Origin: UBA8403 sp964455155
GTDB taxonomy: Bacteria > Bacteroidota > Bacteroidia > Cytophagales > Amoebophilaceae
Assembly: GCA_964455155.1 (NCBI GenBank)
Contig: CAYVYH010000022.1
Coordinates: 1-13,504, forward strand
Direction: 5' to 3'
DNA: 13,504 bases
Below are positions 1 to 7,240 of the stretch, piece after piece. Position numbers and translations under genes: made by a program. Position 1 is the first letter of the stretch. Every line of letters begins with the position of its first letter. The notes below the pieces were generated by a model. It saw only the letters and a list, made by a program, of their open reading frames with translations. It was not told the origin of the DNA and did not search any database.

Positions 1-62
1 TTAGCCTTGCTCAACCTCCGGAGACAAGAGCACTTACAGCAGACAACATAAACACGCACAGC

Positions 63-79
63 CGAGTTCTTAAGACTCG
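63..79 (-). terminator. Weak hairpin after the DUF3822 gene
   Basis: Bases 63-67 (CGAGT) pair perfectly with 75-79 (ACTCG) around a 7-base loop. The hairpin begins about 14 bases past the stop of the minus-strand DUF3822 gene, where a terminator would sit. On the minus strand it is followed by a mixed G/T stretch, not a clean T run, so this is at best a weak terminator. Nothing else is recognisable in bases 1-92; no neighbouring gene is seen entering from the left edge. Confidence 0.25.
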
Positions 80-92
80 ACTACGTGACTTT

Positions 93-995
93 CTACAAAT
101 TTTGGTGGCAGAGATATGAGCTTAGTACATCCAAGTGGCTAACCATTATCTCTTTTGAAAAAATATTTTTAAACTTTAAATAAGGAGGTTGATCCATCAG
201 AGTAAGCTTCTTTATGTAATTGCGCGCTTTCCTGTAAGCTGGCGCGCTTTTAGTTACCTTGCCTCCTAAAATAACAGTATGTAGGCCTGTATCGAGTTTT
301 AGTGTATGCATCATAATCAGGATATATCGTAACCATTCATCACTATGCGTGTATTGGAACCTGTTGTAGTAGTATAGCATACTTTTTCCCACGACCGTTA
401 TGTGAAGATAATTCTCCTCAACAAAAACTAGTACGCTGGGTAATGTGCTAGGTCGGGTACGCTGTACATAAGTATATGCACTTCTTATGAGTGTATTGGC
501 CTGATGTATGGTGTATAGTCTTGCTTGATGATAGCTTGTCTGAAACCAGTTTATGATACACGGATCCACGGCAAAGGCTACTGTTACGTTCAAAGAAGCA
601 TGTGTGAAATGTCTGATCTCATTGGTACTTATAGGACATACAAAGCGCAGGTAATCAGCTCCGTTTTCTTCTTGAAACAGCTGGTTAGGAATCAAAGTAT
701 ACTGCTGGTTGTCAATACACAGCGTAACAGCGGACCAGTTATTAGCACTTAGTAGGGCATGGTCTCGATAAAGTTGTTCGATAGATCGAACACGTTGATA
801 AGAATGTCCGTGTGCCAAACGGTACACCTCCAATAGCATACATTGTGTCGTTACAAGATTAACACAACTCACTTTGAAACACGTACCGCTTATGTGTATC
901 GATAAATGACACTGAGGTAAGGTAGCAACGTTCAATTTTTTTTCCCGAACGGCGAGGAGGCACTGATAGTTTTCTTCTGATGGGGTATCTTCCAT
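93..995 (-). CDS. DUF3822 family protein
   Basis: A 300-residue protein that I assign to DUF3822, a Bacteroidota-specific family of about 260-300 residues with a two-lobed, actin-like (ASKHA) fold and no established function. The N-terminal lobe starts around residue 29 with alternating beta strands (LSIHISG, then FKVSCVNL). A YTLIPNQLF segment lies at about 99-107. The C-terminal lobe, residues 187-265, has the family pattern: strands LVFVEE and LHITVVG, then LYYYNRFQY, a helical WLRYILIMMHTL, the strand TVILGGKV, and an AYRKARNYI helix. The start is the ATG at 993-995, followed by a short variable tail before the conserved strands; no strong Shine-Dalgarno sequence precedes it. In this phylum the gene often lies near rsmD and coaD, but neither is visible here. 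It is divergent from the DUF4296 gene across a long gap. Family assignment rests on remembered pattern, not on a search. Confidence 0.8.
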   Translation of the reverse strand: MEDTPSEENYQCLLAVREKKLNVATLPQCHLSIHISGTCFKVSCVNLVTTQCMLLEVYRLAHGHSYQRVRSIEQLYRDHALLSANNWSAVTLCIDNQQYTLIPNQLFQEENGADYLRFVCPISTNEIRHFTHASLNVTVAFAVDPCIINWFQTSYHQARLYTIHQANTLIRSAYTYVQRTRPSTLPSVLVFVEENYLHITVVGKSMLYYYNRFQYTHSDEWLRYILIMMHTLKLDTGLHTVILGGKVTKSAPAYRKARNYIKKLTLMDQPPYLKFKNIFSKEIMVSHLDVLSSYLCHQNL

Positions 996-1564
996 AAACG
1001 GATGCCTGTGCTAAGAGCCTATTGTTTGTGGGACGCTTTCGGGCGCAATCAAATATGCCGCACCTCACGTCCCCGTGCAAAAATAGTGAGATTTGTGCGA
1101 AGCTTGTTGCCTTCTTTTCCAATGGTATTCGTGCTCCCCTATGGTTCTTGTTGTTACAGGCTGTGGCAAATACGCCTTAGCTCATTGTATGATCTTCCAA
1201 CTAGCTTCGCAACTTTTATTTTAGTTATTTTACCTAGCGTTACGATACGTACACTGATACAGACGAGGTACACTTTTTTCTCTACGATGTGCTCCCGTGT
1301 CTAAAGGGCGTCGTGCACTGGCACTAAAGGAGGCATACTTTACTTTTTTGTGCTTTGGGGTACTTAGTATTCTGTGGCGCAAGTGTTTGAATACAGCCGA
1401 GTTGGCATACTGCCGTAAGTATTTCGGTACCATAGCCCTTTCCGCGTTTTTGTTGGACGGTAAATTGCGTGGAGAAGCTAGTTTCTTGGAGTAGCAGTGC
1501 AAGTGATAGCATAGAGAAGTAATTGCTGGGTTATCCATTACATGTGACCATCCTTAATCACCGT
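996..1564. other. 569-bp divergent intergenic gap, no recognisable gene
   Basis: This gap separates the minus-strand DUF3822 gene from the plus-strand DUF4296 gene, so it should hold promoters for both directions. Short open frames of 60-100 codons exist on both strands (for example 1297-1494 plus and 1230-1538 minus). They overlap each other, have unnatural compositions and match no family I know. A modest hairpin-capable stretch lies around 1406-1435 (ATACT and AGTAT arms). I find no tRNA, tmRNA, RNase P or SRP RNA signature. It may be decayed former coding sequence, which is inference. Confidence 0.5.
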
Positions 1565-1897
1565 ATGCGACGTTTGATGGCTCTTGGTATTTTGTTGTGT
1601 ACGCTTAGCAGTGCACATGGGAAGCATGCTACCCAATTGTTGGACCAGGATCGCATGGTCTCCATACTGGTAGACCTAGAAATAGCCAGGGCTATGGCGC
1701 AGTATTATGCCAATGATGAAGATACTGCCCGTCGGTTAGCCAAGGAAAATGCAAGACTGGTGTACCGAACGCACAATGTGAGTACTGATACCTTGAAAGA
1801 AAGCTATCAGTACTATCTCTCCCACCTTGACACGATTCAATACATATATGAGGAGGTAATCAAGCGACTTGAGGAACTACAAGTACAGATAGAATAG
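1565..1897 (+). CDS. DUF4296 domain protein, secreted
   Basis: A 110-residue exported protein of the DUF4296 family, which is characteristic of Bacteroidota and has no known function. Residues 1-18 form a signal peptide: positive MRR, hydrophobic LMALGILLCTL, then SSAHG before KH, an acceptable signal peptidase I site (A at -3, G at -1). Most relatives I recall are lipoproteins with a Cys after a lipobox; here the only Cys sits inside the hydrophobic core without a lipobox, so it is probably soluble in the periplasm. The mature part shows the family pattern: a MVSILVDLEIARAMA helix near the start, a YRTHNVSTDTLKESYQYYL block, and the terminal YIYEEVIKRLEELQ helix. The ATG at 1565 is preferred over the more upstream ATG at 1523 because it puts the charged n-region directly before the hydrophobic core. 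Its TAG stop shares a base with a GTG of the next gene, suggesting translational coupling. Confidence 0.75.
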   Translation: MRRLMALGILLCTLSSAHGKHATQLLDQDRMVSILVDLEIARAMAQYYANDEDTARRLAKENARLVYRTHNVSTDTLKESYQYYLSHLDTIQYIYEEVIKRLEELQVQIE

Positions 1898-1905
1898 TGC
1901 CATCT

Positions 1906-2388
1906 ATGGAGCAGCAAGATGTACTGAATCAAGGAGATAGTGTGAGGATGCATGGCCAAGAGTGTGTGGGAGAGCTTGTCAGCATCACAGGCAGATATGC
2001 GACCGTTGCTTTTCAATCGATGGAGGTCAGCATGCCCATTGAGAAGCTTGCGAAAGTCCACCCATCTGCAAAAGCTCAGCGCTCTATGCGTACCATGCAG
2101 ACAACCACGCGCCTTTTGAATGTAGCTGCTGACGCGTATTCTTCTTTTAATCCTGAGATAGACCTTCATGGAATGTCTATACAGAGCGCCCTAGATACCG
2201 TAGATCGGTGGGTCGACAAAGCGTCACTATTGGGGCATAAGCAATTAAAAATTATCCATGGGAAAGGCACGGGTGCCTTGCGCAGTGCCATACGAAAGTA
2301 CCTAAAATCCCACGATCAGGTTGAGCGCATCATAGACAAGCATCCCTACCTGGGAGGTGAGGGAGTAACTTGGCTAGAAGTACTTTGA
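1906..2388 (+). CDS. Stand-alone Smr-domain protein (MutS2 C-terminal tail)
   Basis: A 160-residue protein equivalent to only the last fifth of MutS2, which is about 800 residues in Bacteroidota. Residues 8-50 match the small KOW-like barrel before the Smr domain (GDSVRMHGQECVGELVSITG, then ATVAFQSMEVSMP). A short linker with many basic residues follows. Residues 83-160 are a complete Smr domain with DLHGM at 86-90, HGKGTGAL at 118-125 and GGEGVT at 150-155, the motifs tied to the nuclease and nucleic-acid-binding activity of Smr. The MutS-like core, ATPase and coiled coil are absent, and the upstream DNA is taken by the DUF4296 gene, so this is not a simple frameshift remnant. It may act as a free Smr nuclease (MutS2 has been linked to collided-ribosome rescue and recombination control) or be a leftover. 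A GTG at 1897 overlapping the previous stop is the alternative start. Confidence 0.85.
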   Translation: MEQQDVLNQGDSVRMHGQECVGELVSITGRYATVAFQSMEVSMPIEKLAKVHPSAKAQRSMRTMQTTTRLLNVAADAYSSFNPEIDLHGMSIQSALDTVDRWVDKASLLGHKQLKIIHGKGTGALRSAIRKYLKSHDQVERIIDKHPYLGGEGVTWLEVL

Positions 2389-2404
2389 AAGCAAGCGACC
2401 TGAG

Positions 2405-2476
2405 TAGCCTCGGCAGGAATCGAACCTACATCTAAAGTTTAGGAAACTTCCATTCTATCCATTGAACTACGAGGCT
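2405..2476 (-). tRNA. tRNA-Arg(CCT), reads AGG
   Basis: A full cloverleaf can be folded on the minus strand. The 7-bp acceptor AGCCTCG/CGAGGCT is perfect. The D arm is GTTC/GAAT. The anticodon stem GAAGT/ACTTT encloses loop TTCCTAA, giving anticodon CCT with U33 and A37. A 4-base variable region follows, then a T arm GTAGG/CCTGC with loop TTCGATT, and discriminator A73. CCA is not encoded and must be added. The 5' end lies inside the stop codon of hflX (A and G of TAG are tRNA bases 1 and 2), so the tRNA is probably excised from the hflX transcript by RNase P. It faces the Smr gene tail to tail, with only 16 bp between. Confidence 0.95.
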
Positions 2477-3683
2477 AAGAATAAGAGAAGGCGAAGTTAG
2501 CCTGGTAGGTCTCTTCTTTCAAGTAATTGGGATAAATCTTCATGTGTTGTAGATATACTTGTTGGTAAAGTACATCCTTGAGTGCTTCTATATTGCTCTG
2601 TTGTTGGGCCGAAATATATACTGCAGGGTCATTTCTCTGAGGAAGGTGAGTCTGCTGCAGGCTTGCTGCTTCTACAGTAGACTCTTGTGTGACTTCATTT
2701 GGTTGGAGCTGATCGACTTTGTTGAAAACCAGAATCATGGGTGCTTCTGCCACACCAATCTCTCGCAGCGTGCTCTGTACTACCTCCATATGCTCTCCAT
2801 GAGCCGGATGTGAGACATCCACCACATGCAAAATAATATCTGCCTCTTTTATCTCGTTTAGAGTAGACTTAAAGCATTCAACGAGGGTATGTGGGAGCTT
2901 ACGAATGAAGCCCACTGTGTCTGTTAACAAAAAAGGAATTCCATGCATTACTACTTTGCGTACTGTAGAGTCTATAGTAGCAAAGAGTTTATCTTCGACA
3001 TGGACATTTGACTTAGAAAGTACACGCATCAGGGTCGACTTCCCCACGTTGGTATAGCCTACCAAGGCTACTCTAGTGATTTGTGTCCTGGTTTTGCGTT
3101 GCGTGATGCTTTGACGCTCTACGGCTTCTAGCTTCTTATACAAGTGGGCCATCCTATCTTGTGCAATCCGCCGGTCTGTTTCTAGTTCTTTGTTTCCGGG
3201 CCCCCTCATACCCGCACTACCTCCCTTTTGCCTAGATAAGTGTGCCCACATTTTGGTGAGTCGTGGCAACACGTACTTGTATTGCGCCAGCTCCACTTGC
3301 GTTTTTGCCTGGGTAGTCTTGGCCCGCATGGCAAAAATATTAAGAATCAGCAGGGTCCTGTCCATTACCTTGCAGTGCAGTGCACCTTCTAAGTTGCGCA
3401 CCTGGGAAGGATTAAGCTCATCATCAAAAATAACTAGATCTACCTGCTGTTCTTTGACGAAATACGCAATCTCCTCTAGTTTTCCTTTGCCCACCACAGT
3501 CTTCGCGTTGGGCGTGGCAAGATTTTGTGTAAAAGTATCGAGCGTCTTAATACCCAACGTAAAGGCTAAGAAGGCGAGCTCCTCCACGTGTTCCTTAGTC
3601 CTTGTGCTAGACTGCTGGGATGTGGTCACCGCAACCAAGACTGCTGTTTCTTGTTTAGGTGCTGTATCAATATATTGTGCCAT
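2475..3683 (-). CDS. hflX: GTPase HflX
   Basis: A 402-residue GTPase that binds the 50S subunit and, in other bacteria, splits stalled or stress-inactivated 70S ribosomes. Residues 1-150 are the HflX N-terminal nucleotide-binding-like domain (TVVGKGKLEEI, then LVIFDDELNPSQVRNLE). A helical linker holds the glycine-rich signature near 154-172 (GGSAGMRGPG, then ETDRR). The G domain has G1 GYTNVGKST at 209-217, switch I FATIDSTVRK at 234-243, G3 DTVGF at 255-259 and G4 NKVD at 321-324. Switch I with TV and the following FIRKLPHTLVECFKSTL stretch are typical of Bacteroidota HflX. The usual Glu after GPG is Asn at 164, a small deviation. Start ATG at 3681-3683. It is divergent from murF, with a GC-rich hairpin cluster between, and its stop codon overlaps tRNA-Arg, implying a shared transcript. 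Confidence 0.95.
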   Translation of the reverse strand: MAQYIDTAPKQETAVLVAVTTSQQSSTRTKEHVEELAFLAFTLGIKTLDTFTQNLATPNAKTVVGKGKLEEIAYFVKEQQVDLVIFDDELNPSQVRNLEGALHCKVMDRTLLILNIFAMRAKTTQAKTQVELAQYKYVLPRLTKMWAHLSRQKGGSAGMRGPGNKELETDRRIAQDRMAHLYKKLEAVERQSITQRKTRTQITRVALVGYTNVGKSTLMRVLSKSNVHVEDKLFATIDSTVRKVVMHGIPFLLTDTVGFIRKLPHTLVECFKSTLNEIKEADIILHVVDVSHPAHGEHMEVVQSTLREIGVAEAPMILVFNKVDQLQPNEVTQESTVEAASLQQTHLPQRNDPAVYISAQQQSNIEALKDVLYQQVYLQHMKIYPNYLKEETYQANFAFSYS

Positions 3684-3700
3684 GCTGAAAACGTTACAAA

Positions 3701-3747
3701 GGCAGAGCTGCCGCAGGGGGGATATGCTTGCGAAAGCCCCCTACTGC
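3701..3747. promoter_or_regulatory. Tandem hairpins between hflX and murF
   Basis: The 127-bp divergent gap holds two adjacent inverted repeats. The first, 3701-3712, reads GGCAG-AG-CTGCC. The second, 3713-3747, has outer arms GCAG/CTGC and a run of G (3716-3721) opposite a run of C (3737-3741), enclosing an inner stem GCTT/AAGC (3726-3729 and 3734-3737) capped by GCGA, a GNRA tetraloop. It could be the 5' untranslated region of either gene, an operator or a small RNA. I recognise no known family. Confidence 0.4.
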
Positions 3748-3810
3748 TCGACACTTTTGCCAAGAACTACCGACGCATTTTAGACAAAGCACCGCTCTTG
3801 CACAAGCAAT

Positions 3811-5112
3811 ATGATGTATTCTTTTGATAGTGTTGCATGCCTTTACGAGAGATATCTTGTCCACAGAAGTATTGCTACTGATTCTAGGAATATTGCGCCT
3901 CATGCAATCTTTTTTGCGCTCAGAGGATTTCGCTTCGATGGCCATGCCTTTGCACAGCAAGCCTTAGAAAGAGGGGCATCTTGTGTTGTCATTGATGATG
4001 CTCGCTATCAAGCAGATAGTCGCTACATACTTGTCGATAACGTACTGGAAACCTTACAAGGGTTAGCGATGTACCATAGAAAGCAGCTCAAAATTCCTGT
4101 GCTGGGTATTACAGGGTCTAGCGGTAAAACCACTACCAAAGAGCTCATTCAAGCGGTATTGCGTAAGCATTATGTTACCGCGGCTACTAAGGGAAATCTG
4201 AATAACCACATCGGTGTTCCACTGACGGTATTGGCCATGAATGATAAGACGGAGGTAGGTATCGTAGAAATGGGTGCCAACCACGTGGGGGAAATTGAAC
4301 GACTCTGTGAAATAGCTATGCCTACTCATGGCTTGGTTACTAATATGGGGCATGTACATATTGAGGGGTTTGGTAGTTTTGAGGGAGTGATTCGAGGAAA
4401 AAGTGAGTTATATAATTACTTACTTCTGCGTGACGGAGCGGTGTTTGTTAATACAACAGATCCTATTCTCGGGCGTGTCACCAAGCAGTTAACTCAGGTT
4501 ATTACGTATCCTCAGCAGCGAGATTTTTATCACTGTCGGCTAATTAAAGAAGACCCTTTTGTAGTATACCAGAGCGAGAATGCACAGATCATCACCTCTC
4601 ATTTATTGGGGCATTACCACTTTTACAACGTTGCTGCTGCACTGTGTATAGCCAAGTATTTTGGAGTCAATGAGACCCATGCCAACGAGGCTATCCGAAG
4701 CTATCGGCCCAGCAATAATCGTTCACAAATTATTAAAAAAGGGAGCAATACTATTTTTTTGGATGCGTACAATGCCAATTTCGAGTCGATCAGGGGCGCT
4801 ATACATGCCTTCCATCTAATGCCTGCTATGCATAGGGTACTTATTATGGGTGATATGGCTGAACTGGGTGAAGAAACGGAAGAGGCCCACCAAGCGTTAG
4901 GCAGGTTGACTACACAGGCCGTTTATAGGTCTGTTTTACTTTGTGGGCCACATATGCAAGCCGCTAAAGCGAGCAATCCCAATGCCATTTATTTCTCTGA
5001 AAAAGAGCCGTTAGTAGCGTACCTAAAACAGCAAAAATTTGAAGACACTCATTTTCTTATCAAAGGTTCTCGGTTTCTTCAGCTGGAGACGTTAGTGGAG
5101 TTCATTCGGTAA
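3811..5112 (+). CDS. murF: UDP-MurNAc-tripeptide-D-alanyl-D-alanine ligase MurF
   Basis: A 433-residue cytoplasmic Mur ligase. It uses ATP to join D-Ala-D-Ala to the UDP-MurNAc tripeptide, the last cytoplasmic step of the peptidoglycan pentapeptide precursor. The N-terminal UDP-binding domain has TDSRNI near residue 23 and FFALRGFRFDGHAF at 34-47. The central ATPase domain has the P-loop GITGSSGKTTTK at 99-110, NNHIGVPLT at 131-139 and EMGANHVGEI at 153-162. The C-terminal domain contains NNRSQII and DAYNANFESI; the Pro usual after NAN is Phe here. Length is normal for MurF (430-460), and the overall pattern excludes MurC, MurD and MurE. Two ATGs are in tandem at 3811 and 3814, with no clear Shine-Dalgarno sequence. 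dprA follows in the same direction after a short gap. Other mur genes are not adjacent, so this gene lies outside the usual dcw cluster. Confidence 0.95.
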   Translation: MMYSFDSVACLYERYLVHRSIATDSRNIAPHAIFFALRGFRFDGHAFAQQALERGASCVVIDDARYQADSRYILVDNVLETLQGLAMYHRKQLKIPVLGITGSSGKTTTKELIQAVLRKHYVTAATKGNLNNHIGVPLTVLAMNDKTEVGIVEMGANHVGEIERLCEIAMPTHGLVTNMGHVHIEGFGSFEGVIRGKSELYNYLLLRDGAVFVNTTDPILGRVTKQLTQVITYPQQRDFYHCRLIKEDPFVVYQSENAQIITSHLLGHYHFYNVAAALCIAKYFGVNETHANEAIRSYRPSNNRSQIIKKGSNTIFLDAYNANFESIRGAIHAFHLMPAMHRVLIMGDMAELGEETEEAHQALGRLTTQAVYRSVLLCGPHMQAAKASNPNAIYFSEKEPLVAYLKQQKFEDTHFLIKGSRFLQLETLVEFIR

Positions 5113-5158
5113 GAGAAATAGCCTTCAACTAAGAATTTCGCAATACGCTTTTGTCCTC

Positions 5159-5211
5159 AAGGAGAAATGGGTATGCTCGGTGGGAAAAGACACCATGGTT
5201 ATGCAAGTTGA
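5159..5211 (+). promoter_or_regulatory. AAGGAG box and 14-codon frame overlapping the dprA start
   Basis: AAGGAG at 5159-5164 is one of the few good Shine-Dalgarno matches in the window, but it does not serve dprA at a normal distance: the dprA GTG and ATG candidates lie 15-36 bases further on. A short frame begins at the ATG at 5167 or 5173, runs 14 codons and ends in TGA at 5209-5211, out of frame with dprA. It could be chance or a coupling leader. Confidence 0.25.
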
Positions 5212-6319
5212 AGAAAAGTTGTGCCAAGTAGCTCTCAGCCAAGTCAGGGGGGTAGGGTATGTGCTTGCACAGAAGCTTATGGCACGATTTGGTTCGGCCC
5301 AAGCCGTCTTTCAAAGTATGCCTAGAGAGCTGACCCAAGTGCCGGGAGTTAGTCAATACATAGCACAAGCAATACATAATGGTGATACATATGCTCAGGC
5401 AACCGAATTTGTAGCACTCCACGAGAGGGCCAATATACGCGTCCTCACTCCCTGGGAGGACGCATACCCAGAACGCCTTAGGCATATTGATGGTACGCCA
5501 ACTTTACTTTACTTACGGGGTGATGTAGACCTGAACGCAGCAAAGGTACTGAGCATTGTAGGGACCAGGAATGCTACCAACTATGGCAAAAAAGTGGTGG
5601 AGGCGCTACTTAACGAGCTCAGTGCTCATACCCTGTTGCTTGTAAGTGGGTTGGCTTATGGCATTGATATCCATGCACATAAAACGGCACTGGCCGTGGG
5701 ATTGCCTACCTTGGCCGTGGTAGCCGGAGGTGTAGACACCATTTATCCATCAGCCCACAAAAGAGTTGTAGAAGAAATGTTGACCCAGGGAGGACTCTTA
5801 GGTGAACATCCACTCCGGACTAGACCAGAGGTACACCAATTTGCTGCTCGCAACCGTATTATTGCTGGCATTGCAGATGCAACGATTGTAGTAGAAGCTG
5901 GCCAAAGGAGTGGTGCCCTTATTACTGCCCGGTATGCTAATGCATACAATAGAGAGGTTTTTGCCGTTCCTGGGAGTATTTACACGTCCTACTCTGTTGG
6001 GTGTCATCACTTGATCAAAACCCATCAAGCCCATCTGCTCACTAGTGCTGCTGATATTGCTTATGCTATGCACTGGGATGAAGAGGTACCTGTTGCAAGG
6101 CCTGTCTTGGATGTGTTGGACAGGCTTTCTGAACTCACAGAGGTTGAGAGAAACGTTGCGCAGGTTATTGGGAAGCTTCAAAGAGAAGTGCACATCGACG
6201 AACTAAGCCACCAAACCCAGATACCCCTTAATCAGTTATCGGCTGTCCTCTTGCAGCTTGAGCTTAAGAAAGTCGTCAAGTTTCTTCCTGGGAGAAATTT
6301 TAGGCTGATAGCCTGTTAG
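5195..6319 (+). CDS. dprA: DNA-processing protein DprA
   Basis: A 374-residue DprA/Smf protein, which in other bacteria binds incoming single-stranded DNA and loads RecA during natural transformation; it is widespread even in species not known to be competent. Numbering from the GTG at 5180: a helix-hairpin-helix-like N-terminus at about 20-60; the Rossmann-type core with SIVGTRNAT (125-133), SGLAYGIDIHAH (156-167), FAARNRIIAG (221-230), EAGQRSGALITARYA (238-252) and VFAVPGS (260-266); and a winged-helix-like C-terminus at about 318-379. All core motifs are intact, so the gene looks functional. Start choice is uncertain among GTG 5180, ATG 5195 and ATG 5201; the last two best match the usual short lead before the first helix. 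It may be cotranscribed with murF and converges on thyA. No other competence gene is visible. Confidence 0.93.
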   Translation: MVMQVEEKLCQVALSQVRGVGYVLAQKLMARFGSAQAVFQSMPRELTQVPGVSQYIAQAIHNGDTYAQATEFVALHERANIRVLTPWEDAYPERLRHIDGTPTLLYLRGDVDLNAAKVLSIVGTRNATNYGKKVVEALLNELSAHTLLLVSGLAYGIDIHAHKTALAVGLPTLAVVAGGVDTIYPSAHKRVVEEMLTQGGLLGEHPLRTRPEVHQFAARNRIIAGIADATIVVEAGQRSGALITARYANAYNREVFAVPGSIYTSYSVGCHHLIKTHQAHLLTSAADIAYAMHWDEEVPVARPVLDVLDRLSELTEVERNVAQVIGKLQREVHIDELSHQTQIPLNQLSAVLLQLELKKVVKFLPGRNFRLIAC

Positions 6320-6397
6320 GATCAATACTGTGTCCACTTGTGGTCATGCTGCCTCAATAAAACCAAAAGTATGGTATCAATAACATGCCACTTGTTA

Positions 6398-7192
6398 TCA
6401 GACAGCAATAGATGCTTTGATGGGTGGGTGAGCAACATAGTCTTTGATGGCAAAGTCTTCGTATTGAAAACCAAAGATGTCTTTGACGGTGGGGTTGAGT
6501 TGCATGGTAGGCAGTGTCTTGGGCATTCTAGAAAGTTGTAGCTTGGCCTGCTCTAGATGGTTACAGTAGAGATGGGCATCTCCGAGCGTATGTATCAACT
6601 CTCCCAATGCCAGACCACAGACCTGGGCTATCATCATAGTGAGTAGTGCGTAAGAAGCAATGTTGAAAGGAACCCCCAAAAATACGTCGGCACTGCGTTG
6701 GTACAGCTGGCACGAAAGCTTGCCTTCCGCCACGTAGAATTGGAAGAGTACGTGGCAGGGAGGTAAGGCCATTTTCTCTAACTCCCCTACATTCCATACA
6801 TTGACAATCAGTCTTCTAGAATCAGGGTACTCTCGTATTTGTTCAACGACTTGTGAAATCTGATCAATTCCCCCCCCATTAGCTGTAGGCCAGCTTCTCC
6901 ATTGATGGCCATAAACAGGGCCCAAGTCTCCTTGCTCATTGGCCCACTCATCCCAGATGGTCACCTTGTGCTGATTAAGGTATCGGATATTGGTGTCACC
7001 CTTTAAAAACCATAATAGTTCGTAGATGATGGACTTTAGGTGTACCCTCTTTGTGGTGACCAGAGGAAAGCTTGCTGCTAGATCGAAGCGCATCTGATAG
7101 CCAAACGTGCTGATGGTACCTATACCCGTCCTATCCTCTTTTTTTACTCCTTGATCGAGGATATGCTGCATTAAATCTAGGTACTGTCTCAT
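6398..7192 (-). CDS. thyA: Thymidylate synthase ThyA
   Basis: A 264-residue folate-dependent thymidylate synthase that methylates dUMP to dTMP with methylene-tetrahydrofolate, yielding dihydrofolate. Length and residue numbering coincide with the E. coli enzyme: R21, R126 and R127 (DSRR), catalytic C146 in LPPCH, R166 in QRSAD, D169 and N177. The C-terminus ends SIAV, resembling the usual terminal residues that close over the active site. Sense-strand G8 (6870-6877) encodes part of the NGGGID loop, a slippage-prone run inside an essential enzyme. The start is the ATG at 7190-7192. It lies 48 bp behind the MmcQ-family gene on the same strand, a likely two-gene unit, and converges on dprA with 78 bp between. 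The usual companion gene for dihydrofolate reductase is not adjacent. Confidence 0.97.
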   Translation of the reverse strand: MRQYLDLMQHILDQGVKKEDRTGIGTISTFGYQMRFDLAASFPLVTTKRVHLKSIIYELLWFLKGDTNIRYLNQHKVTIWDEWANEQGDLGPVYGHQWRSWPTANGGGIDQISQVVEQIREYPDSRRLIVNVWNVGELEKMALPPCHVLFQFYVAEGKLSCQLYQRSADVFLGVPFNIASYALLTMMIAQVCGLALGELIHTLGDAHLYCNHLEQAKLQLSRMPKTLPTMQLNPTVKDIFGFQYEDFAIKDYVAHPPIKASIAV

Positions 7193-7240
7193 GCGTCAGC
7201 GTATTTTTTGTAGTGGAGATTGGGGAAGTCTTACTATTCA

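Noticed and set aside
59..84. Anticodon-arm-like hairpin on the minus strand (loop CTTAAGA, would read UAA, Leu)
   Set aside because: No acceptor stem, D arm or T arm with a TTC loop can be built around it, and it directly follows the DUF3822 stop; more likely a simple hairpin.
1230..1538. Open frames of about 100 codons on both strands of the left gap as hidden genes
   Set aside because: They overlap one another, look like random translation rich in basic residues and Cys, and show no family motif.
6380..6398. ATAACA/TGTTAT hairpin as a bidirectional terminator between dprA and thyA
   Set aside because: AT-only pairing at its ends, a stem of 6 bp overlapping the thyA stop codon, and no T run on either side.
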